From contig JASLDA010000287.1 in assembly GCA_030151745.1 (NCBI GenBank), forward strand, positions 1 to 7,604: a stretch of 7,604 nt of DNA. Reading direction: 5' to 3'. The position numbers and the translations under genes were made by a program. Source of the stretch: Chitinophagaceae bacterium (GTDB taxonomy: Bacteria; Bacteroidota; Bacteroidia; Chitinophagales; Chitinophagaceae). Numbering within the stretch: the stretch's first letter is position 1; each line of letters starts with the position of its first letter. Below, in pieces: positions 1-6,272 of the stretch. Under the pieces are notes generated by a model that searched no databases, was not told where the DNA came from, and saw only the letters and a list, made by a program, of their open reading frames with translations.

Positions 1-2
1 GC

Positions 3-2795
3 CGGCCCGGGGGCCTGGAAGCCGCGCAGCGCCTGCTCCCGGAGCTGACTGCGGCGCCGCTGCGCGAGCGGCTTTCCCTGGCCATCGCGCGACACCTGTT
101 CCTGAGAGAGCGCCTGGCCGAAGCCATTCCCTATTACGAAGCCGCCGGCATCGAAAACCTGGATAACGTAGAGATCGCCGATGCCAAATTCGAGCTGGCC
201 TACGCATATTTCAACAGCCGGCAGTTTGCCGCCGCCAACACGCTCTTCGCAGTGATGAAGGAAGTGCCCGGGAAGTACTATAGTCCCGGCAACTATTACT
301 ACGGGCTGCTGGCATATAACGAGGGAGACTTCGCCGGAGCGCTGCGAGCCTTTGAGCGCATCGCGAAGGAGCCGGTCTACAAGCCCATCGTACCGTATTA
401 TATCGCCGAGATCTACTACTTCATGGGAAACCGGGAGAAGGCGCTCAGCGAAGCCCTGCATCTGATTCAGCAGCCGGAGAAGCTCTATTACGACAATGAG
501 CTGCACCTGCTCGTGGCGCAATGCCTGTTCGAGGCGGGGCGTTACGGGGATGCGCTGCCGTATTTCGAGCATTACTACGGCAATACCGAAAAGATCCGCA
601 AGGAGGAGCTCTACGAAATGGGCTATGCCTATTACCGGGTGAGCGAATGGAAGAGCGCTATCGAAAAGTTCAAGCCTCTGAGCGCGGCCCAGGACAGCCT
701 GGGGCAGACGGCCATGTACCTGCTCGGGGATTGCTACCTGAAAACGAACAGCAAGGCCAGCGCCCGGAACGCATTCGGGATCTGCGCGGCAATGCCCTAC
801 AATGCGAGCCAGCGCGAGGCCAGCCTCCTGCTGTACGCCAAGCTGAGCTACGAGCTAGGCTTCAGCGACGACGCGATGCGCAGCATCCGTACGCTGCTTC
901 GCGAGTTCCCTGCCGGCAAATATGCCGCGGAGGCGCGCGTGCTCCAGGGGCAGCTTTATCTGGAAACCAATAATTATAAGGATGCCTGGGAGGCACTGCA
1001 GGAAGGCGCTTCGGGCCTGCGGGAATACGATCAGTTGCGGCAGCGTGCGGCCTACGGCTATGCCATGCAGGAGCTTCAGCGCCAGCACCTCGCCGAGGCG
1101 AACGAATTGCTGAGCGACGCCGTCGCGCACCAGGGAAGCCCGCGCTATACGGAGGCCGGCTATTTCTGGAAAGCGGAGCTGGCATACCGGCGGCGGCAAT
1201 ATGACAGCGCCCGCTATTTCGCGCAGGCTTACCTCAATTACAAGGTACCAGCGAACAGCGGCCCGGCGCTTGCGGCCAATATCAACAAGGAACAGGCTTC
1301 GATGATCCTGGGCTATGCTGCGCTGGAGCTGAAGGATTACCAGCAGGCACAGCAGGCGTTCTCGGGCGCACGCACGGCCAGCGGCTCCGTCGGCAACACC
1401 GCGGCCAGCGAGCATGCCCGCCTGCGCGAAGCCGATGCCCTTTTTATGCAGAAAGCCTTTGACGCTGCGGCGCCGCTCTACGCGGCAATCGCGGCCGGGC
1501 GGGGCGCGGATGCGGACTACGCGCGGCTGCAAAGCGCCATCATCGCGGGGCTTCGCAACGACGATGTGGCGCAGTACCGCTATCTCCAGGAGATCATCGC
1601 CGCGCAGCCGGCATCTTCCTACGCCGACGAAGCTCGCTTCGAGCTGGGCTCGGCGCAGCTCGGAGATTCCCGCAATGCGGAGGCTATCGCTACCCTGAAG
1701 CCGCTCCTGGACCGTACGGGCGCGTTCACCGCCCGCGCCCTGCTGAAAACGGGCACGGCCCAGCAGCAGCTGGACCAGGACGATGCGGCCCTGGCCACTT
1801 ACGGGCGACTGGTAAAAGAGTTTCGCAATGCTCCCGAACGGGCCGACGCACTGGCGGCGATGAAGGGCATTTACATAGAGCGCAATCAGCCCGACGCCTA
1901 CGCCGCCCTGTTGCGCGATGCTGGCCTGCCGCAGGCCAGCGACGAAGAGCTCGAGGCTGCCTACTACAATGCGGCGGAAGCGCAGTACGCGAATGCGAAA
2001 TGGGCCGATGCCCAGTCTGCATTCACGCGCTACCTGCAGCAATATCCCTCGGGCGCCAATGCCTCGAAGGCGCACTTCTACCTGGCAAACAGCCTGTACA
2101 ACCAGCGGCGCTACAGCGAGGCCCGCGCCGCTTACGACACGGTGCTGAATCTCGGCCCGGGCGCGTTCAGCGAGGAAAGCACCCAGAAGGCGGCGGAGCT
2201 GGCCCTTGCAGATTCCGCCTACCAGCAGGCCACGGCCTACTACCAGAAGCTTGCCGCCGAGGCCTCGACGGACGCAATGCGCAGCATAGCATATACCGGC
2301 CTGATGCGCAGCGCGACCCGACAGGAGGACGCCGGTGCCGCCGCGCGCTATGCAGATACCCTCCTGCTGCAGGGCGATATCCCGCAGGCCACGCGCGACG
2401 AGGCCCGGCTCCACGTAGCCCGGAGGGCTATGAACGCGGGACGCCAGGCGGAGGCCGAGAGCACCTTCCGCGAGCTGCAGGATAGCCCCAACGGACTGGC
2501 CGGCGCGGAGGCGAGGTACTATCTCGCCAAAAGCCTGCTGGACGCCGGGAAGCTGAAAGACGCCGAAGGCGCAGCCTCAAAGAACATCAAGCAAAGCGCC
2601 GGCTATGAATACTGGGTCGTGAAGACCTATATCCTGCTGGGCGATATTCTGATCCGCGAAAAAGATTTCTTCAACGCACGGGCCACGCTGCAGAGCGTGG
2701 CGCAGCATGCCGCCGTTCCGGCGCTCCGAGAGGAGGCGAAACGGAAGCTGGACGAGCTGAAAGCCGTGGAAAACTCAAAGCTTTCCAATGACTAA
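3..2795 (+). CDS. Long TPR-repeat protein, 5' end outside the window
   Basis: The frame is open from base 3, so the GTG/ATG near 252-257 is internal and the true start lies upstream. At least 930 residues are visible. The protein is almost entirely alpha-helical repeats of TPR type: alternating helices with small residues at turns and phrases such as AEIYYFMGNREKALSEA (near 400-460), AQCLFEAGRYGDALPYFEHY (near 518-577) and FYLANSLYNQRRYSEARAAY (near 2076-2135), the last preceded by the YPSGANASKAH spacing seen in BamD/YbgF-like TPR proteins. No membrane segment or catalytic motif is visible, and any signal peptide would be upstream. TPR arrays are protein-interaction scaffolds; in Bacteroidota such long arrays often act in the periplasm. 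The stop codon overlaps the start of the downstream barrel gene by 8 bases, suggesting coupled translation and a shared envelope function. The exact partner and role are unknown. Confidence 0.9.
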   Translation, partial: RPGGLEAAQRLLPELTAAPLRERLSLAIARHLFLRERLAEAIPYYEAAGIENLDNVEIADAKFELAYAYFNSRQFAAANTLFAVMKEVPGKYYSPGNYYYGLLAYNEGDFAGALRAFERIAKEPVYKPIVPYYIAEIYYFMGNREKALSEALHLIQQPEKLYYDNELHLLVAQCLFEAGRYGDALPYFEHYYGNTEKIRKEELYEMGYAYYRVSEWKSAIEKFKPLSAAQDSLGQTAMYLLGDCYLKTNSKASARNAFGICAAMPYNASQREASLLLYAKLSYELGFSDDAMRSIRTLLREFPAGKYAAEARVLQGQLYLETNNYKDAWEALQEGASGLREYDQLRQRAAYGYAMQELQRQHLAEANELLSDAVAHQGSPRYTEAGYFWKAELAYRRRQYDSARYFAQAYLNYKVPANSGPALAANINKEQASMILGYAALELKDYQQAQQAFSGARTASGSVGNTAASEHARLREADALFMQKAFDAAAPLYAAIAAGRGADADYARLQSAIIAGLRNDDVAQYRYLQEIIAAQPASSYADEARFELGSAQLGDSRNAEAIATLKPLLDRTGAFTARALLKTGTAQQQLDQDDAALATYGRLVKEFRNAPERADALAAMKGIYIERNQPDAYAALLRDAGLPQASDEELEAAYYNAAEAQYANAKWADAQSAFTRYLQQYPSGANASKAHFYLANSLYNQRRYSEARAAYDTVLNLGPGAFSEESTQKAAELALADSAYQQATAYYQKLAAEASTDAMRSIAYTGLMRSATRQEDAGAAARYADTLLLQGDIPQATRDEARLHVARRAMNAGRQAEAESTFRELQDSPNGLAGAEARYYLAKSLLDAGKLKDAEGAASKNIKQSAGYEYWVVKTYILLGDILIREKDFFNARATLQSVAQHAAVPALREEAKRKLDELKAVENSKLSND

Positions 2796-4551
2796 AGCCG
2801 CACGATCCGGTCGTATAGCCCTGCTGGGCTGCCTGCTGCTGCTCGCCTCCGGCGACCTCCAGGCACAGCGTCGCAGGACGCCCGCCAGGCAGCCGAAGGC
2901 CAAGCCTGCCGCCCGGAAGCAGGTTCCCCAGAAAACCACCCCGCAGGCGCAGGGCCCGTCCGCGGCTGCGCCCATCCGCCGCGGCGATACCACGATCCGC
3001 AGCACGACGCTGGAAGTATATCAGCAGTACGAGCCGGAGCTGAAGCAGGTTGCCAAGCCCGAGCTGAGCCCGGCCCTGCCTCCGCCGTCCAACCTGAAGA
3101 CGGAACAGCAGTACGAGGTGCCGCAGCAGACCCTGTACTACAGCTACCGCGCCCTCCCGCTGCGGCCGCTGGCCCTGGGCAAAGACAGCGGTGTCTCCCG
3201 CCCGGAGAACTATGTGCTGCTCGGCGGCGGCAACCTCTCGACCATCCTCGGCGAAGCGGGCATAACCGCCCTGAAGGGGCGGGATTGGCATTCCTCGATC
3301 GACGCACGCTTCCTGAATCAGAAAGGCGATCTCGTAGGGCAGCGCCTGCAGGAATACCGTCTCGGCGCTCACGCCGAATGGGATCTGAGCGGTCCGACCC
3401 TCGAGGCGGACGTCAAGGCTCTGCATCGCCGCTACGGCCAGTACGGGTATAATCAGGACGCGTTCAAGCTCTCCGAAGACGATGTCCGGCGAACGCTGGA
3501 TAATTACGGTTTGAATCTCGGGCTGAAGAGCCGACAGCCCGGTTTCTGGGGATTGCAATATCACGCGGCTGCGGGCATTGATCTGTTCAAGACCAGCGTA
3601 AGCGCCGCGGAACGGAATATCGATATTCATGTTCCGGTCTGGAAGCAATTCGACAGCAGCTTCAGCGCCGGTATCGGCCTGCATGCCTGGCTGACGACCA
3701 TCAACAGCACCAGCGTCGTCACCAGCCGCACATACAATAATGTGCTGCAGATCACGCCCTGGTTGGAATACCGGCAGGACGGCTTCGAGAGCCACATTGG
3801 CCTGAGCCCGACGCTCGGACATTATGGGGTCACCTACCTGCTGCCGGACATCTCGCTGGGATACCGGTTCAGCGGAGACAAGGTCCGGATCGGCGCCGTC
3901 TATAAAAGCCGGCTGCAGCGGAACACGTACGAAGAGCTGGTTGGAATGAATCCATTCATCAACCAGCTGGATATCTATCAGCAGAGTCGCGTCGATGACG
4001 TGTACGGTGAGCTAAGGCTGGCGCTCGGGCATCATCTGAGTGTATGGGGCCGCGCCGGCTGGATGCAGATGAAAGAAATGCCCCTGTTCGTCGTGCAGGC
4101 CGGAGCGGACGATCGCTGGCAAACGGTATTCTACGACTCCAGGGTGCAGGCCATTACCTGGAGCGCGGGAATCCGCTATGCGGTAGCGGAAGACCTTTCC
4201 CTGGGCTTCAGCGGCAACTGGTATAATTTCTATAACAAAGCCACGTTCAACCACGTCTACGGGCAGCCCGGCGTCCGCCTGCGCGGCGATGTCGCCTGGA
4301 GAATTGTCCGGGACCTCAGGCTGACGGCCTATACATCGGTCCTGGATCAGATCTGGAGCCGGGATCAGCTGAACGAGGACGTCCGCCTCCGTGGGGTATT
4401 TGATGTCGGCCTTGCCGGAGAGTATACGTTTGCCGATCGCTTCGAACTCTTTCTGCGGGCGGAAAACCTGCTGAACCGCGCCAATGAGCGTTGGCTCGGC
4501 TACCCATCTTTCGGAATTAATTTATATGGCGGGCTGCGTTTCCGGTTCTGA
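2788..4551 (+). CDS. Plugless TonB-receptor-like outer-membrane beta-barrel protein
   Basis: 587 residues. The ATG lies inside the end of the TPR gene (ATGACTAA, 8-base overlap). Residues 1-26 form a signal peptide: basic n-region, hydrophobic core ALLGCLLLLA, and a likely cleavage site after LQA. Residues 27-66 are basic and proline/alanine/glutamine-rich (at least 11 Arg/Lys), followed by a low-complexity linker to about 115. From about 140 onward the pattern is alternating hydrophobic and polar strands rich in Tyr, Trp and Gly. The C-terminus (LFLRAENLLNR then LYGGLRFRF) resembles the last strands of TonB-dependent receptors and ends in Phe, as expected for BAM-dependent folding. No N-terminal plug domain or TonB box is apparent, and the length is well below that of full receptors. 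It is therefore probably an outer-membrane barrel working with the TPR protein; transported substrate unknown. The LLGC near residue 15 is judged not to be a lipobox. Confidence 0.85.
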   Translation: MTKAARSGRIALLGCLLLLASGDLQAQRRRTPARQPKAKPAARKQVPQKTTPQAQGPSAAAPIRRGDTTIRSTTLEVYQQYEPELKQVAKPELSPALPPPSNLKTEQQYEVPQQTLYYSYRALPLRPLALGKDSGVSRPENYVLLGGGNLSTILGEAGITALKGRDWHSSIDARFLNQKGDLVGQRLQEYRLGAHAEWDLSGPTLEADVKALHRRYGQYGYNQDAFKLSEDDVRRTLDNYGLNLGLKSRQPGFWGLQYHAAAGIDLFKTSVSAAERNIDIHVPVWKQFDSSFSAGIGLHAWLTTINSTSVVTSRTYNNVLQITPWLEYRQDGFESHIGLSPTLGHYGVTYLLPDISLGYRFSGDKVRIGAVYKSRLQRNTYEELVGMNPFINQLDIYQQSRVDDVYGELRLALGHHLSVWGRAGWMQMKEMPLFVVQAGADDRWQTVFYDSRVQAITWSAGIRYAVAEDLSLGFSGNWYNFYNKATFNHVYGQPGVRLRGDVAWRIVRDLRLTAYTSVLDQIWSRDQLNEDVRLRGVFDVGLAGEYTFADRFELFLRAENLLNRANERWLGYPSFGINLYGGLRFRF

Positions 4552-4588
4552 TCCCGCGGTGCTTTTATGGAGCACTAGCATTCTTCCC

Positions 4589-4596
4589 TAAATTTG
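4589..4596 (+). promoter_or_regulatory. Bacteroidota-type -7 promoter element of the HU-SPOR gene
   Basis: TAAATTTG matches the Bacteroidota -7 consensus TAnnTTTG exactly. A TTTA at 4564-4567, one base from the -33 TTTG, lies 21 bases upstream, inside the usual spacing. A transcript would start near 4603, leaving a leader of about 24 bases before the ATG at 4627. This implies that the HU-SPOR gene can be transcribed independently of the TPR/barrel pair. Motif match only; no transcript data. Confidence 0.65.
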
Positions 4597-4626
4597 CCCC
4601 CTTTCTTTACAAGTACTTCTCCCGGC

Positions 4627-5550
4627 ATGGATATCGCAAAGTATATAGGTCTTTTTCTGCTCAAGAACAATTTTGTCTACCTCCACGGGCTTGGCAACCT
4701 CGAGTTGAAGAAGAAGCCCGCCGTTTACGAGGGAGAATCCCTGCGGGCTCCGGAATACGATGTCGTCCTGACTCCAGGCGGCAGCATCGACGATACCCTG
4801 GCCAATTATATCGCCACGCACGAGCAGACTTCGATCTCAAAGGCCGCCAACGCGCTGCGCGAATTCTCTTCGGCGACCCGCGCGGAGCTGGCCGCAGGCA
4901 GGAATGTGGAAATCCCGGGAATCGGTGCATTTACCGAGCAGAACGGCCTGGTCCGTTTCATTGCCAACCCGCACCTGCAGCATGTGCCGCCTCCGGTCCC
5001 GATGCTGAAGCTGAGCAAGCGCCTGGAGGAAACCCCGGACTTCCGCCGGGATACCGTCGACCGGCAATCGGATGAAGGCGGCTCCGGCATCGCCTGGGGA
5101 AAGATCGCCATCATGGCGCTGGTGCTGCTTGCGGTGATCGCCGCTATCGTGTTCGGAATCCGTTATTTTAACTCGAGCCCCGCAGGCTCGGCCCCTACGG
5201 ACACTGTCGCGACTCCTCCCGCGGTGCTCCAGCCCGAGGCGCCCCAACCCGGGGATACCGCCGCCCCTGTGCAGGCCCCGGACAGTGCCGTAACGCCTCA
5301 GCCTGCTTCGGCGCCGGCCCAGAATGGCAGCGGGTACACGGTGCTGCTGCAAAGCTACCCCAGCCGGGCGGCAGCCGAACGCCGCGCGGCAAGATTGAAA
5401 AGCTACGGTCACGACGTAAGCATGCGCGCCGTCGATTCGACCACCTTCCAGGTGACGCTGTTCATGCCCGGCCCGGTAGCCGATACGGCCCGCATGCTGG
5501 ACTCGCTGGCGCGGAATTTCAATCCCAAGGGGGTACGCATTATCCGGTGA
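4627..5550 (+). CDS. HU-CCDC81 and SPOR domain membrane protein
   Basis: 307 residues from the ATG at 4627. A TTG start at 4594 is rejected because it lies inside the promoter -7 element and adds 11 unconserved residues. Residues 1-130 (starting MDIAKYIGLFLLKNNFVYLHGLGNLELKKKP with a later IPGIGAFTEQNG) match the two bacterial HU-CCDC81 domains, HU/IHF-superfamily folds found in Bacteroidota. A charged linker leads to one membrane segment at about 160-178 (IAIMALVLLAVIAAIVFGI). Residues 180-234 are a Pro/Ala/Thr-rich periplasmic spacer, and 235-307 a SPOR domain (YTVLLQSYPSRAAAERRAARL), a fold that binds glycan strands lacking stem peptides at division sites. Predicted topology is N-in, C-out. 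Known of the family: this fusion recurs in Bacteroidota. Inferred: it may tie DNA or a cytoplasmic partner to septal peptidoglycan. DNA binding by this HU subtype is not demonstrated by sequence alone. Confidence 0.9.
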   Translation: MDIAKYIGLFLLKNNFVYLHGLGNLELKKKPAVYEGESLRAPEYDVVLTPGGSIDDTLANYIATHEQTSISKAANALREFSSATRAELAAGRNVEIPGIGAFTEQNGLVRFIANPHLQHVPPPVPMLKLSKRLEETPDFRRDTVDRQSDEGGSGIAWGKIAIMALVLLAVIAAIVFGIRYFNSSPAGSAPTDTVATPPAVLQPEAPQPGDTAAPVQAPDSAVTPQPASAPAQNGSGYTVLLQSYPSRAAAERRAARLKSYGHDVSMRAVDSTTFQVTLFMPGPVADTARMLDSLARNFNPKGVRIIR

Positions 5551-5593
5551 TTTTATTTTGACGGCTTGAATGCCTAAGAAGGGCATACTCAGC

Positions 5594-5633
5594 TTATTCA
5601 CTGAAATTCACAGGTTTTCAACAGTTATCCACA
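5594..5633 (+). promoter_or_regulatory. DnaA-box cluster (one perfect, three degenerate boxes)
   Basis: TTATCCACA at 5625-5633 is a perfect match to the DnaA box TTATnCACA. Upstream on the same strand are TTATTCACT (5594, 8 of 9), AAATTCACA (5604, 7 of 9) and TTTTCAACA (5615, 7 of 9). Start-to-start steps are 10, 11 and 10 bases, about one helical turn each, so all would face the same side of DNA. Such phased arrays are typical of DnaA filament sites at origins and at DnaA-regulated promoters. No clear long AT-rich unwinding element is visible, so this could be an origin part, a regulatory site for mraZ, or a DnaA titration site. Confidence 0.6.
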
Positions 5634-5649
5634 GTCTGCTGTTGAAAAC
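5614..5649. repeat. 11-bp perfect inverted repeat enclosing the DnaA box
   Basis: GTTTTCAACAG (5614-5624) and CTGTTGAAAAC (5639-5649) are exact reverse complements, separated by 14 bases that contain the perfect DnaA box. Each arm also contains a TTTTCAACA DnaA-like 9-mer, one per strand. The stem is only 4 of 11 G/C and is not followed by a T-run, so it does not look like an intrinsic terminator. Confidence 0.75.
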
Positions 5650-5716
5650 TCCACCGGGAGAATCCTCTGAATCGGCTGCAAGCCGCGCCGGTAATGCGTT
5701 TTCGTTAAGTGCATAC

Positions 5717-5783
5717 AAAGTGGAAAAAAGTGGGGTGGTAGGTGGTGGGAAAAAGTGGGAGGTTGTGTTTCTTTGTGGTGGGA
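5717..5783 (+). promoter_or_regulatory. Putative MraZ operator: GTGGGA-type repeat array
   Basis: Repeats of the core GTGG(G/A) start at 5720, 5730, 5745, 5755 and 5778. The first two are AAAGTGG units exactly 10 bases apart, and the next two (GTGGGA) are also 10 bases apart. GTGGTGGGA occurs at 5742 and again at 5775, 33 bases or about three helical turns later. MraZ is known to bind its own promoter at tandem TGGG-containing boxes with 10-base spacing in E. coli, and at AAAGTG-type repeats in mollicutes. Position immediately upstream of mraZ (ends 15 bases before the ATG) supports autoregulation. Confidence 0.75.
5768..5775 (+). promoter_or_regulatory. Possible -7 element of the mraZ/dcw promoter
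   Basis: TTTCTTTG differs by one base from TAnnTTTG and would place the transcript start near 5782, about 17 bases before the mraZ ATG. No -33 TTTG is seen at the right distance, which is common at activator- or repressor-controlled promoters but weakens the call. It lies between MraZ boxes, so bound MraZ would block it. Confidence 0.35.
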
Positions 5784-5798
5784 TATTCCATCTTCACC

Positions 5799-6266
5799 AT
5801 GCTTTCCTTGATCGGCGAATACGAACTGGCGATAGACGCAAAAGGCCGCTTCCTGCTGCCTGCGGGTCTGCGCAGACAGCTGCCGGAAGGGCAGGCTGAC
5901 CGGTTCGTGATCAATCGCGGCTTTGAGAACTGCCTGGTGATGTACCCGATGGAAGTCTGGGCAGTGGTCTCCGCTAAAATCAACAAGCTTAACGACTTTA
6001 ATCCCAAGGAGCGGGCGCTGAAGCGCTTGTTCCTGAACGGGGCCAACGTGGTTGAGGTGGATGCGGCGGGCCGGATGAACCTGCCCAAAAACCTGATGGA
6101 GTTCGCAGGGCTGAGCAAAGACATGGTGCTTGCCGCCCAAGGTAATAAGGTGGAGCTCTGGGATAAGGGCGCATACCAGAACTACCTGGCGGAGCACGTC
6201 GGCGATTTGAGCGCGCTGGCGGAAGAGGTGGGAGGCGGTGAGGCTTTTAATCCATTTGCAGACTGA
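5799..6266 (+). CDS. mraZ: Transcriptional regulator MraZ
   Basis: 155 residues, the usual length for the family. MraZ is a ring-forming DNA-binding protein with two SpoVT-AbrB folds that regulates its own operon and the dcw cluster. The first fold starts at MLSLIGEYELAIDAKGRFLLP with the signature DAKGR at 13-17; the second, at about 81-124, carries DAAGRMNLP at 88-96. Start choice: the frame stays open upstream to a GTG at 5742, but that extension would be translated from the repeat array and has no family likeness, whereas family members begin just before GEYE, as the ATG at 5799 does. No Shine-Dalgarno is obvious, normal for Bacteroidota. rsmH follows after 6 bases, so both are very probably co-transcribed. 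The tandem GTGGGA boxes just upstream point to autoregulation. Confidence 0.97.
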   Translation: MLSLIGEYELAIDAKGRFLLPAGLRRQLPEGQADRFVINRGFENCLVMYPMEVWAVVSAKINKLNDFNPKERALKRLFLNGANVVEVDAAGRMNLPKNLMEFAGLSKDMVLAAQGNKVELWDKGAYQNYLAEHVGDLSALAEEVGGGEAFNPFAD

Positions 6267-6272
6267 TTACCT

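Larger units (their letters stand above)
5551..5798. other. 248-base intergenic control region between HU-SPOR gene and mraZ
   Basis: No credible gene lies here. It has two parts: a DnaA-box cluster with an inverted repeat on the left (5594-5649), and a G-rich repeat array on the right (5717-5783). Between them, 5650-5716 contains only a small CGGCT-gca-AGCCG hairpin (5673-5685) and no other clear signal. The region is visibly richer in A and T than the flanking genes. Frames entering it from either side overlap the repeats and lack any family likeness. Confidence 0.8.

Noticed and set aside
855..2414. 519-residue open frame on the minus strand
   Set aside because: It lies wholly inside the TPR gene, whose repeat pattern is clear. 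Its translation has no recognisable fold, and long antisense frames are expected in GC-rich coding DNA.
2821..2832. Possible lipobox (LLGC) in the barrel protein
   Set aside because: The hydrophobic core continues past the Cys and a better signal peptidase I site (LQA then Q) follows. Lipidation of a barrel protein of this kind is also unlikely.
2671..3822. 383-residue open frame on the minus strand
   Set aside because: It runs antisense across the TPR/barrel junction. The + strand products have a signal peptide and barrel features, while this one is low-complexity Arg/Ala/Gly-rich with no family likeness.
4558..4576. Hairpin GTGCT-7 bases-AGCAC as terminator of the barrel gene
   Set aside because: The stem is only 5 bp plus a G-T pair, with no T-run after it, and it overlaps the -33 promoter area. 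Too weak to call.
5570..5586. Hairpin ATGCC-7 bases-GGCAT as terminator of the HU-SPOR gene
   Set aside because: A 5-bp stem without a T-tract; could be chance.
5551..5650. Full chromosomal origin (oriC)
   Set aside because: Only one perfect DnaA box, no dnaA or dnaN nearby and no long AT-rich unwinding stretch. Kept as a DnaA-box cluster rather than an origin.
5570..5899. Small + strand open frame of 109 residues
   Set aside because: It spans the DnaA boxes and the MraZ repeats and ends out of frame within mraZ. The composition simply reflects the repeats.
5625..6197. Minus-strand open frame across the intergenic region and mraZ
   Set aside because: It is antisense to a certain mraZ and its regulatory repeats, with no domain likeness.
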